Below, in pieces: positions 51,011 to 58,671 of a DNA stretch of 64,000 nucleotides; position 1 is the first letter of the stretch; the number at the start of each line of letters is the position of its first letter. The DNA comes from Pseudomonadota bacterium (GTDB taxonomy: Bacteria > Chloroflexota > UBA6077 > JAJPHF01). Made by a program: the position numbers and the translations under genes. Location: positions 1 to 64,000 of the forward strand of contig JAJPHF010000134.1 of the NCBI GenBank assembly GCA_021325365.1, in the 5' to 3' direction. The notes under the pieces were generated by a model. It made no database searches. It saw nothing but the letters and a program-made list of their open reading frames with translations, and had not been told where the DNA came from.

Positions 51011-52276
51011 TTACAGGGCGCGGCTCATGCGCTCGCTGGCGTAGCGCCAGGGCGCGCCGGCGTCGGCGTAGGCCGTCGCCACGGGGCCGGACAGCGTGTC
51101 GCCGCCGAACACACCGCTGCACACGTGGTGCGCGAGGTCGAGCAGCAGCGGGAAGCCGCGGTGCCATTGCAGCACGCTGTCCGCCAGCACGACGTGCGCC
51201 GCCACGTCGGCATGGTCCACGTGGGCGTAGAACACCTGGGCCGGCGCCGCGTGGGTGGCGCGGTAGACGCCCACCACCACTCGCGGCCCGACCACGTCGC
51301 GGAACTTCTTGATCCACGCCGCCGGGGTGAGCTTCACGCCATCCCACGTCGTATCGACGCTCGCGCTGCCGCGGTAGTCGCCGTACTCGATCATCGTGTG
51401 AATCTGGTCGGTGTACGGCCGCACGATCGCGTACTCCAGCGGCCGCAGCGCCTGTCCAATCGTCAGCAGCAGCCGGTCGCTCGGCTCGCTGGCGACGAAG
51501 ACGAACTTCTGGTGGCCCTCGACCAGCTCGCGGATGACTCGCGTGGACTCGACCATGAAGTCGCGCAGCCCGGCGCCGGTGATCAGCTCGTAGGGCGCCG
51601 GGCTGCCGTGGCCCAGCCGCCACACCGCCGTGGAGCGCTCCAGCAGGATGGCGCGCTCGGCGTAGGTCATGATGCCGCGCCGCATCAGGTCGGACAGCCG
51701 GTCGCGGCGGCCGGGCTGGTTCTGGCCGCCGCGCGCGGTGCGGCGCTGCAAGACGTCGACCATCTCGCTCGCCAGGTCGCCGCTGCCCACGCGCAGGTCG
51801 CGGCGAAACAGCCGCTGGCCCCAGGTGCCCTGGCTGCCCTGGTACGACACGAGGCTCACGCCGACCTGGGCGATCGTCAGCGGCAGCGTGTCGTGCGTCT
51901 GCTGCGTGCCGTCGCAGCCCTCCACGCCGCCGTTGAACAGCAGCCCCCGGTGCACGCGCTTGAGTGCCGCCGGGCTGGCGCGGTACACGCCCGCGCCCTT
52001 CGGCGCCCCCGGATAGCCGGCCAGCTCGGGGAAGATGCGCCGGCGAATGGCGGCCTGCAGGTCGCCCTCCTGCGCCACCGCCGCCGCGATCTCCTCTTCG
52101 AGCCGCTGGTAGACGTCGCTCAGGTCCTCGCCGGCCGACCAGGTCGACAGGTCGAGCGTGCGGCGCAGGTCTTCGCCGAACCCCGCGCGGTAGTCCTCGG
52201 GGGTCACCTCGGCCGGGCCGGCCGGGGCCAGCGGGGCGCCCGCCGTGCCGGTCAGCGCGGGATCGACGTCAGCCAT
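51011..52276 (-). CDS. nurA: NurA-domain nuclease
   Basis: A 421-residue NurA-like 5'-3' nuclease. The first NurA motif is GVEGCDGTQQTHDTLPLTIA with metal-ligand Asp122, and the C-terminal block DSVLQWHRGFPLLLDLAHHV matches the conserved end of the domain. Residues 1-110 are an extra N-terminal helical region. NurA is active only with HerA, whose gene starts 11 bp downstream. The ATG at 52276 has AGAGGAG upstream. The protein is longer than archaeal NurA (about 340 residues), which could reflect a bacterial subtype. The assignment rests on motif one plus the HerA partner. Confidence 0.86.
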   Translation of the reverse strand: MADVDPALTGTAGAPLAPAGPAEVTPEDYRAGFGEDLRRTLDLSTWSAGEDLSDVYQRLEEEIAAAVAQEGDLQAAIRRRIFPELAGYPGAPKGAGVYRASPAALKRVHRGLLFNGGVEGCDGTQQTHDTLPLTIAQVGVSLVSYQGSQGTWGQRLFRRDLRVGSGDLASEMVDVLQRRTARGGQNQPGRRDRLSDLMRRGIMTYAERAILLERSTAVWRLGHGSPAPYELITGAGLRDFMVESTRVIRELVEGHQKFVFVASEPSDRLLLTIGQALRPLEYAIVRPYTDQIHTMIEYGDYRGSASVDTTWDGVKLTPAAWIKKFRDVVGPRVVVGVYRATHAAPAQVFYAHVDHADVAAHVVLADSVLQWHRGFPLLLDLAHHVCSGVFGGDTLSGPVATAYADAGAPWRYASERMSRAL

Positions 52277-52328
52277 CTTCGGTGCTCCTCTGCCCGCGGT
52301 TCCCGCGCGCGGCACGGGGTGCGACAGC

Positions 52329-53072
52329 TCACCGCACGAGGCCCAGGCGGCGCAACAACGGGTCGACGCGTGGCGGCGCCGGCGCCAGCAGCGCCGCGTA
52401 CTGGGCGGCGGGGGCCGAGGGCAGGCCGTAGGCGTCTTGCAGCAGGCGCGTCACGGCGGCGCGCTGCTCGGCGGGGGGCGCGGCGCTCACCGCTTCGAGT
52501 ACGGCATCGGCCGGCGCCAACAGCTCGAAGGCCAGGCGGTCGGCGTCGTGCTCGGCGCGGTCGATGTTCGCGGATACCGCGTGCCCGTCGGCCGTGCGCT
52601 CCATCAGGTGGACGTGGTAGCCCAGCGGCACGTTCGCCAGCAGCGCGTGGGCCTGCTCGGCCGGGCGCGGCGGCCGCGCGCCGTCCAGCACGGCGAAGAT
52701 CTCCGGTCCCAGGCGCTCCGCGGCGACGGCGCGCGGCTGCCAGTAGTCGCGCAGGAAGTGCGCGACCTCGTGGGCCAGCGAGAAGCGCTGCTCGTCCTCG
52801 GGATCGGTGCCGTCGACGAACACGAAGCCCTGCCCATAGCGCGCCACCAGGCACGCCCGTAGCGGCCGGTCGCGCAGGCTCACGCCGCACGGCACGCTCT
52901 GGCGCCGCAGCCAGTCGTCCACGCCCGCCACGCGCAGGCGCGGCAGCAGCACTATCGCGAGCGGCAGCGCGTAGGCGATCGGCCCACGCAGGTTGCGGGG
53001 CGCCGGCTCCGCGCCGCCCGCGCGCTCCCAGAACGCCTCGGCCATCTCGCTCACCCAGAATGGCGTGTCCAC
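52329..53072 (-). CDS. ImmA/IrrE-family metallopeptidase
   Basis: A 247-residue zinc peptidase. The active site is HEVAH (His101, Glu102, His105) and the third ligand lies in the EHDADRLAFELLAP helix near Glu174. ImmA cleaves a phage repressor in ICEBs1, and IrrE/PprI of Deinococcus cleaves the DdrO repressor after DNA damage. The gene starts at GTG 53072, overlapping the stop of the upstream HTH-like gene by one base (TAGTG), so both are made together. That neighbour is the natural candidate substrate (inference). NurA follows after 52 bp. Confidence 0.92.
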   Translation of the reverse strand: MDTPFWVSEMAEAFWERAGGAEPAPRNLRGPIAYALPLAIVLLPRLRVAGVDDWLRRQSVPCGVSLRDRPLRACLVARYGQGFVFVDGTDPEDEQRFSLAHEVAHFLRDYWQPRAVAAERLGPEIFAVLDGARPPRPAEQAHALLANVPLGYHVHLMERTADGHAVSANIDRAEHDADRLAFELLAPADAVLEAVSAAPPAEQRAAVTRLLQDAYGLPSAPAAQYAALLAPAPPRVDPLLRRLGLVR

Positions 53073-53455
53073 TACGGCTCTCCAGAGGGATTATCGGCGG
53101 GGGCAACGTCATCTTCCCGGTCGCGCGCGGCCATCAGCGTGCCGCGCTCCGGCTCGCCCGCCCGCCGCAGCGCCGCTAGGGCGTTCGAGCGCCGCACGGC
53201 CTCCGCCAGCACGTCGGCGCGCACGCCGAAGCGCGCGGCGATCTGCTCCACGTCGCGGCGCAGCTGTCCCGTCGGCTCGTCGCGCGGCCGGCGGCACAGC
53301 CGCAGCCGGCTGAGCTGCCCCGGCAGGCAGCCGAGCGCCGCCGCCAGCCCGCGCTCGTCCAGCCCCTCGCTGTGCGCGTAGTCGGCCAACGCCGCGGCCA
53401 GGAAGGCCGGATCGCTCTGCACCCGGCGCGCGAGCGCCTCCAGGCGGTCAGCCAT
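53072..53455 (-). CDS. HTH-like hypothetical protein, possible repressor
   Basis: A 127-residue protein. Residues ~20-55 (LADYAHSEGLDERGLAAALG, then LPGQLSRLRLCRRPR) look like a helix-turn-helix with a basic recognition helix. A second helical unit (DVEQIAARFGVRADVLAEAV) follows, and the C-terminal ~30 residues are acidic and disordered. The disordered tail is where a protease could cut. The ATG at 53455 overlaps the sigma-like gene by 8 bp, and the stop overlaps the metallopeptidase start. DNA binding is predicted, not shown. Confidence 0.78.
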   Translation of the reverse strand: MADRLEALARRVQSDPAFLAAALADYAHSEGLDERGLAAALGCLPGQLSRLRLCRRPRDEPTGQLRRDVEQIAARFGVRADVLAEAVRRSNALAALRRAGEPERGTLMAARDREDDVAPADNPSGEP

Positions 53456-54101
53456 GCGGCCCCCCGGCGCGCTCCAGACGCTTCTTCAGCTTGTCCTTGA
53501 CGCGCTTCACCTGCCGGCGCTGCTCGGCGAGCGGCAGGTGCGTGATCCCCAGCGCGGCGGCGTAGGGCGGCGTCTCGCGCTTGCCCTGCCGCAGCAGCTC
53601 CAGCGCGGCCGCCTCCTCGTCGGAGAGCCCGTCGCGGGCGGCCTCCAGCCGGGGCGCCAGCTCCGTCGCGTTCGCCATGTCCTCTTCTCGCCGTTCCACG
53701 ATGCGGGCGGGATCTTCGTCCGCGTCCGAGAGATATTTCCCCGCCCGCGGCGAGAGTTCGACAGCGGCCAGGTCAGCGCGATGCTGGCTGTGGCGGCGCT
53801 CGCGGCTCCGCAGGTTCTGCAGGTCGCGCTTCGCGGCCATGCGCAAGTACGCTTCGAGGCCCAGCTTGGCCGGGTTATAGGCCTCCGGCCGCTTGATGAG
53901 GCCCAGAATGGCGTCTTCGGCGGCGGTGTTGCACATATGGGGCTCGTCGTGCGGATTGACGTGGGTGAGCCAGGTCGCCAGCCAGTCGAGGTAGGCGCCG
54001 GCGAGGTCGGACGACGCGACGGGATCGCCGTCGAGCAGTCGCTGATGTAGCGCGAGCGCCGCTTCCGGCGAGGGCCGGGCCGGCGAGGACTCCGACAACA
54101 C
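53448..54101 (-). CDS. Sigma-70-like RNA polymerase factor
   Basis: A 217-residue protein resembling small sigma-70 factors. Residues ~55-115 (AAEDAILGLIKRPEAYNPAK, LEAYLRMAAKRDLQNLRSRE) look like region 2, and residues ~155-215 (LSDEEAAALELLRQGK...LPLAEQRRQVKRVKDKLKKR) look like region 4. No anti-sigma gene is adjacent. It starts at GTG 54101 with GGAGGGG eight bases upstream and is the first gene of the sigma-HTH-ImmA/IrrE-NurA-HerA operon. Region 2 is divergent, so promoter specificity is not predictable. It may be autoregulatory. Confidence 0.82.
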   Translation of the reverse strand: MLSESSPARPSPEAALALHQRLLDGDPVASSDLAGAYLDWLATWLTHVNPHDEPHMCNTAAEDAILGLIKRPEAYNPAKLGLEAYLRMAAKRDLQNLRSRERRHSQHRADLAAVELSPRAGKYLSDADEDPARIVERREEDMANATELAPRLEAARDGLSDEEAAALELLRQGKRETPPYAAALGITHLPLAEQRRQVKRVKDKLKKRLERAGGPHG

Positions 54102-54142
54102 GGCAGATACCCCTCCCCCCTGGGCTGCCCCTTACCTGACGC

Positions 54143-54158
54143 AGTATACGCCTATACT
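54143..54158. promoter_or_regulatory. 16-bp palindrome over the operon promoter (operator candidate)
   Basis: AGTATA-CGCC-TATACT is a perfect inverted repeat with 6-bp arms. On each strand it supplies a TATACT -10-like hexamer: for the minus-strand operon 41 bases before the GTG at 54101, and for the plus-strand gene at 54265. A DNA-binding protein on it would block both. It is the only such AT-rich palindrome in this GC-rich neighbourhood. The HTH-like protein or the sigma factor may bind here (inference). Confidence 0.55.
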
Positions 54159-54264
54159 ATGAAATCGTGAGGCGCCCACCCCACGGCCAGCAACGGGAAT
54201 GGCTTGGCGTCCGAGCGAACTGCGGCAGCGTGGGCGAGTATGATGGACACGGTGGAGGACGGAG

Positions 54265-55329
54265 ATGCGTCATCCCAACTATGCCTGCCTTAGCGTCGGA
54301 GCGCTGCTGGCGCTGGGCGCTAGCCTGCTTGGTAGCGGGCAAGGGCTGGGGGTATCATCGCTCGCCGCCTCAGCGGCAGCGCAGGCGTCCACCGCCACGC
54401 CGGCCCCAACGGTTGCGCCCGCGCCAGGCGGCCCCCCGCCAAACACCTGCGCCTCATCGCCCTGCCGGTTCGGCTACCTTGGGCATGTCGAGACGTGGCA
54501 AGTTCCGACGGGCGTCACCCGCATCACCATTAGCGCGACGGGCGGCTCCGGCGGCAACGGCACCCCAGAAGGTGCAGGCGGGCTCGCGGCTACGCTGCAA
54601 GGAGACTTCGCGGTCACGCCAGGGGAAACCCTGACCGTCCTCGTGGGCGGGGCAGGCGGGAACGGCGCGATTGGCAACGGCGGCGCCGGCACCATCGCCC
54701 CGGGAGGCGGTGGCGGCGGCTCGTTCGTCTGGCGAGGGGTCGGCGTAGCGAGCCTGACGACGTCGAGCCTGTTAGTGGCCGCGGGAGGCGGCGGTGGCGC
54801 AAGCCCCTACGGTTTTCAGGGTGGTGGCAATGCTAACCCCGCCGGCGCCAACGGCCAAGCCGGCGGTAACGACAACGCGGGGCTCGGCGGTGGCGCCGGC
54901 GGCAGCACCGGTTCAGGCGGCGGGGGCGGCGCCTGTAACGGCGGCGGGGGGGGCGGCGCCGGCATCGTGGGGAGCGGCGGCGATGGCGGCGGCGGGTCCT
55001 GTTACGCCAGTGGCAGCGGAGGGCACGGGGGGCAGAGCATCTCCCTCGGTGGCGCTGGCGGCGCCGGTGCCCAAGCGGCCTCCGGGTACGATGGCGTGAG
55101 CGGCGCTGGCGGCTTCGGCGGCGGCGGGGGCGCCGGCAGCGGAAGCACGTTTGGCGACTGCGGGGGCGGCGGCGGCGGCTTCAGCGGGGGCGGCGGCGGC
55201 GCCTACAATGCGCTGGGCGGCATCTGTGGCGGCGGAGGCGGTTCGTTTAACGCCGGGACGAATCCGAGCAACGCCCTGGCCAGTGGCAGCGGCAACGGCA
55301 GCGTCGTGCTAGCCTTCACCGCCGGCTAA
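54265..55329 (+). CDS. Secreted glycine-rich domain protein
   Basis: A 354-residue exported protein. A signal region of about 40 residues is followed by a Thr/Pro/Ala linker, then FGYLGHVETWQVPTGVTRIT at 68-87, a beta start of the type seen in glycine-rich domains (IxxxGxGGGG). Most of residues 95-350 is Gly-rich with interspersed Asn, Ser and Phe; over forty percent is glycine. The pattern resembles the glycine-rich domain of bacterial surface proteins and of ALK/LTK receptors, which fold as packed polyproline-II helices. Six Cys may form disulfides. The role is unknown. GGAGGACGGAG precedes the ATG. Confidence 0.82.
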   Translation: MRHPNYACLSVGALLALGASLLGSGQGLGVSSLAASAAAQASTATPAPTVAPAPGGPPPNTCASSPCRFGYLGHVETWQVPTGVTRITISATGGSGGNGTPEGAGGLAATLQGDFAVTPGETLTVLVGGAGGNGAIGNGGAGTIAPGGGGGGSFVWRGVGVASLTTSSLLVAAGGGGGASPYGFQGGGNANPAGANGQAGGNDNAGLGGGAGGSTGSGGGGGACNGGGGGGAGIVGSGGDGGGGSCYASGSGGHGGQSISLGGAGGAGAQAASGYDGVSGAGGFGGGGGAGSGSTFGDCGGGGGGFSGGGGGAYNALGGICGGGGGSFNAGTNPSNALASGSGNGSVVLAFTAG

Positions 55330-55347
55330 CCCACGCCGCCGGGCCGC

Positions 55348-55716
55348 CTACGGCGCGGCGGCGCTATCGGCGCAGGGGATCGGCCCGGTCCCACTCTGCA
55401 CCTCGGGGCCGTTCTCGCTGGTGAACCCGCCGGTGCTGGCCCCTGCGGCCGCGTCGCGTTGCTCCTCCGCGCTCAGGCCCGCGCCGGGCGCCTCCTGCAC
55501 GCCGGCGCCCGTCGGGGGCACCACGGTGGCGTCGGCGCTCGGGCGCGGCGGCAGGCTCAGGTCGCTGCAGCGGGGCAACGTCGAGGGCTCGTCGGGGGGC
55601 GGCGTCTCCGGCGCGGTGCTCTGGAGCGACGGCGCGGCCAGGAGCGGCGTCGCGCCGAGCGCCACCACGAGCAGCGCGGCCCCGCCGAACGAGCGGACTA
55701 CTCGCACGATATTCAT
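55348..55716 (-). CDS. Small secreted Pro-rich hypothetical protein
   Basis: A 122-residue protein with a clear signal peptide (residues ~1-28, ending LLAAPS). The mature part is low-complexity, rich in Pro, Ala, Thr, Gly and Glu, with two Cys that could pair. AAAGGA lies nine bases before the ATG. It converges on the glycine-rich secreted protein gene with only 18 bp between stops. No family is recognised. It may be a cell-surface or structural peptide. Confidence 0.62.
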   Translation of the reverse strand: MNIVRVVRSFGGAALLVVALGATPLLAAPSLQSTAPETPPPDEPSTLPRCSDLSLPPRPSADATVVPPTGAGVQEAPGAGLSAEEQRDAAAGASTGGFTSENGPEVQSGTGPIPCADSAAAP

Positions 55717-55825
55717 GTGCGCTATCCTTTCGAGCGCCGGTGCCGCTCAAATGGCACGGGCGCCAGGTCATGGTTGCTCGCACGGCGCGTGCCAGCGGGA
55801 CCGGGCGGCCGGCGCTCCTTCCGGG

Positions 55826-57883
55826 CTACGAGACGTGGCCGGGGTGTTCCGCCGACCTGGCCAGCGGCTCGCCGCTGGCCAGGTCGGCGGCCACGTACTG
55901 GCTGAGGAAGGCGTGGACCGCTTCCGCCCCGACGATCGCCGGATCGGTCGCCGTCCAGCGGGAGGGAAACAGCAGGAACGGCCGCGTCTGCAGGCCGCCC
56001 GCGCCGCCGTGACAGCCGATTAGCTCCTCAAACGCGGCGACCTCGCCGGTTGCCGGGTCGTAGGCGCTGTTGACCACCAGGTCGCCGACGTTGGGGTACG
56101 TGGACAGGCGGCGCAGGAAGCGGGCCGTGTGTGGGTCGTAGAGGGCGAGCGGATCCTCCCCCTCGATTGCGTCGCCGTCGAGGTAGCGCGCGCCGCCCGG
56201 CCCCAGGACCAGCGGGCCGCGCGCCTCCGAGCGCACCAGCACGAACCCGATGCCCGGGTGCCTCACGAGGCTCTCCACGAGGCCGGGGTACGCGGCCACG
56301 ATGCGTTCTAAGCTCACACGCCCCGGATAGTTCGTGAAGTACACCAGCGCCAGGTTGCCCGAGGCGCAGACCACCACGTCCGTGCTGCCCCCCGCCGCAC
56401 GGTGCGCGCGGTCGGGGCCCAGGTCCACGTAGCTGTCGGCCTGGCGCTCGCCGAGCAGGCGGCGGATGCCGTCGGCCGCGGCGCCCTCGCGCTGCACGAT
56501 CTCGCTGAGCACGGCGTTCAGGTGCGCCCAGCCCTCGCCGTGCCCGCTCGCCAGGTGTACCGATTCCTCGCCGCGCAGGATCCGGTGGATCAGCTCGCCG
56601 AGCGTCAGCCCGTAGCGCTGGCGGAAGGTGGCCCCCTGGCTCTGGCCGTGGTCCGACAGGACGACCAGCTCGTAGCGGCGCGGCGCCGTGCGCGCCGCGC
56701 GCTCCAGCGCCGCCAGCTGCCGGTCCAGCCCCCGCAGCACGCGCAGCGCGTCCTCGCTCTCCGGGCCGGCGTGGTGCGCCACCTCGTCGTAGCCGAGCAG
56801 GTCGCTGTAGCTCACCAGTCGCCCGGCGTACATGTCGTCGACCGCCAGCCAGACCGTGGCGTCTCGCATGAACACGTTCGTCACCGCGCGCAGAAACGGG
56901 TACGCCCCGCCGCGGTCCATGCGCGGCTCGACGTGCCGCCGCCGCTGCTGCCAGGCCTCCCAATACTCGACGACGATCTCGACGAGCATGCCGGTCAGGG
57001 CGCGGTAGAGGTTGTACGGGTTGGCCAGGTAGCTGTAGAAGTCGCGCGGCCGCAGGCTCGGGCCGCCGCCGTGGTCGGTCAGCGCGCTCATCGTGAGCAC
57101 GCTGTGCTCGGCGCCGCCGCGGAAGATGTTGCCGAGGCTCGAGCCATCGTGGCGCAGCAGCCCCTGGCCGATGGACTGGCGCTCGTCGAGCAGGCGGGCG
57201 TCGGCGGGGTGATTCGAGACGAACAGCCGCCGGCTCTCCTTCTCGTACCAGCGAAAGGCGGGGATGTTGGCGTTGTTGCCGTGGAGGATCCCCGCCTGCC
57301 CGCTGGAGGTCATCGACGGCACGTCGCACTCCCAGCCCACTAGCCGGTGGCTGCCCGACGCCAGCCAGCGAGCGAGGGTCGGCATCAGGCCCCGCGCCAG
57401 CGCGTGGCGGAGGACCGCCTCGGCTAGCCCGTCGATCTGGACGATCACCGTGCCCGTGCGGGCTAGGTCGCCCTGGGGCAGCCGCCGGCGGGCGATGTGC
57501 TGGATGACGTAGCGGTAGAACGAGTCCTCGTCGTCGATGCTCAGCAGGCTCGTGAACACGGTGTTCGCGAGCGACAGCCCCAGCGCGACGAGCAGTCCCG
57601 CCCAGGGGGTGTGCAGCTCGAAGCCGGGCACCAGCGCGCTCGCCAGCACGACGATGATCACGTTCAGCGAGAGCGTGAGCGCGCCGAACAGCAGCAGTGG
57701 CAGGTTGACCGCGAGCAGCACGATCAGCGGCCGCACCAGCGCGTTCAGCGCGGCGATCGCCACGATCACCAGGATCGCAGTGTCCCAGCGGGTGAGGCTC
57801 ACCCCGGGCAGGACGGCCGCCATGACGAGGAGCGCGCCGACCTCGATCGCCCCGGTCACCAGCGCGCGAACGACCAGCTTCAT
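55826..57883 (-). CDS. Holin-like membrane domain fused to alkaline-phosphatase-superfamily domain
   Basis: A 685-residue fusion. Residues 1-115 hold four hydrophobic helices (VRALVTGAIEVGALLVMAAV and following), like the phage holin/4TM family. From residue ~140 comes an alkaline phosphatase/type I phosphodiesterase-like domain with VIVQIDGLAE (metal Asp), MTSSGQAGILHG (nucleophile region), GYDEVAHHAG and LSDHGQSQG (Asp/His metal ligands), so catalysis looks intact. The site probably faces the cytoplasm or periplasm depending on topology. The ATG at 57883 overlaps the stop of the MBL-fold gene (ATGA). A perfect 19-bp inverted repeat lies in its last codons. Confidence 0.88.
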   Translation of the reverse strand: MKLVVRALVTGAIEVGALLVMAAVLPGVSLTRWDTAILVIVAIAALNALVRPLIVLLAVNLPLLLFGALTLSLNVIIVVLASALVPGFELHTPWAGLLVALGLSLANTVFTSLLSIDDEDSFYRYVIQHIARRRLPQGDLARTGTVIVQIDGLAEAVLRHALARGLMPTLARWLASGSHRLVGWECDVPSMTSSGQAGILHGNNANIPAFRWYEKESRRLFVSNHPADARLLDERQSIGQGLLRHDGSSLGNIFRGGAEHSVLTMSALTDHGGGPSLRPRDFYSYLANPYNLYRALTGMLVEIVVEYWEAWQQRRRHVEPRMDRGGAYPFLRAVTNVFMRDATVWLAVDDMYAGRLVSYSDLLGYDEVAHHAGPESEDALRVLRGLDRQLAALERAARTAPRRYELVVLSDHGQSQGATFRQRYGLTLGELIHRILRGEESVHLASGHGEGWAHLNAVLSEIVQREGAAADGIRRLLGERQADSYVDLGPDRAHRAAGGSTDVVVCASGNLALVYFTNYPGRVSLERIVAAYPGLVESLVRHPGIGFVLVRSEARGPLVLGPGGARYLDGDAIEGEDPLALYDPHTARFLRRLSTYPNVGDLVVNSAYDPATGEVAAFEELIGCHGGAGGLQTRPFLLFPSRWTATDPAIVGAEAVHAFLSQYVAADLASGEPLARSAEHPGHVS
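55849..55890. repeat. Perfect 19-bp inverted repeat inside the coding 3' end
   Basis: CCGCCGACCTGGCCAGCGG (55849-55867) is exactly mirrored at 55872-55890, with a 4-nt loop CTCG. It lies within the last ~20 codons of the membrane-phosphatase gene. The hairpin could be a terminator embedded in the coding sequence. Its length makes chance unlikely, but the coding sequence could have been adapted to it. Confidence 0.7.
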
Positions 57884-58647
57884 GGACCGGGGAGCCTCGC
57901 CGCGGCGTGCAGGAAGCCGCTGGGCCGCACGATGCGCACGTCCACGGCCGGCGCGAGCTGGCGGGCCGCCGCCGCGAAGTCGAGCGGCGGGCGGGTCAGA
58001 AAGCCGCGTGCCCAGCGGTGGATCAGCCGTGGGGCCAGCGTGCCCCAGTGGATCGGCACGGCCACTGCCGGGCCGATCAGCGCCGCGGCGAGGGCCGCGC
58101 GGCGCGGGTCGAGGTGGCCGGGGCCGAGCGTAGGGCCCCAGCCCCAGACCGGCAGCAGCGCGACGTCGATGCGGCCGAGGCTGGCCATCTCTGGGAAGAG
58201 GTCGGTGTCCCCGGCGAAGTAGAGGCGCTCCTCGCCCTCGACCACGTAGCCCAGGCACTCGGCGCGCGGGCCGAACGGCGGCCGAAAGCCGTCGTGCCGG
58301 GCCGGCGTGGCGAGCACGCGGGCAGCGCCTACCCGCGTCGTCTCGCCCGCCCGCAGCTCCTCGACCTCGCGGTAGCCCCGCCGCGCGAGCAGCGCCCCGG
58401 CGCCCACCGGCACGATCAGGCGCGTGCGCTTGCCGAGCAGCGCGAGCGACGGAAAGTCGAGGTGGTCCTGGTGGACGTGCGAGATGAGGACCGCGTCCAC
58501 GGCGCCGATGGCGGCCGCCGGCGGGCCGGGGACGCGGCGCAAGTGGGCCAGCCGGTCGCGCAGGACGGGGTCGGTGATCAGCCGCGCGCCGGCCGTCTCG
58601 ACCACGAGCGTCGAGTGGCCGTAGAAGTGGACGTCGCCGCTGGCCAT
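57880..58647 (-). CDS. MBL-fold metallo-hydrolase (UlaG/NAPE-PLD-like)
   Basis: A 255-residue metallo-beta-lactamase-fold enzyme: DVHFYGHSTLVVE, LISHVHQDHLD (HxHxDH), FAGDTDLFPEM and a final IHWGT. This arrangement matches the UPF0173/UlaG and NAPE-PLD-like group, which cleave phosphodiester or lactone bonds. The stop overlaps the start of the membrane-phosphatase gene, and the binding lipoprotein gene lies 24 bp upstream. Together with the phosphatase, it suggests breakdown of a phosphodiester substrate (inference). Confidence 0.9.
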   Translation of the reverse strand: MASGDVHFYGHSTLVVETAGARLITDPVLRDRLAHLRRVPGPPAAAIGAVDAVLISHVHQDHLDFPSLALLGKRTRLIVPVGAGALLARRGYREVEELRAGETTRVGAARVLATPARHDGFRPPFGPRAECLGYVVEGEERLYFAGDTDLFPEMASLGRIDVALLPVWGWGPTLGPGHLDPRRAALAAALIGPAVAVPIHWGTLAPRLIHRWARGFLTRPPLDFAAAARQLAPAVDVRIVRPSGFLHAAARLPGP

Positions 58648-58671
58648 ACCGCTCGTCCCCGCCGTCCGGCG

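Noticed and set aside
49041..51623. HerA extended to 860 codons
   Set aside because: The extension overlaps the NurA gene. The ATG at 50999 has an excellent ribosome site and homologue-like length.
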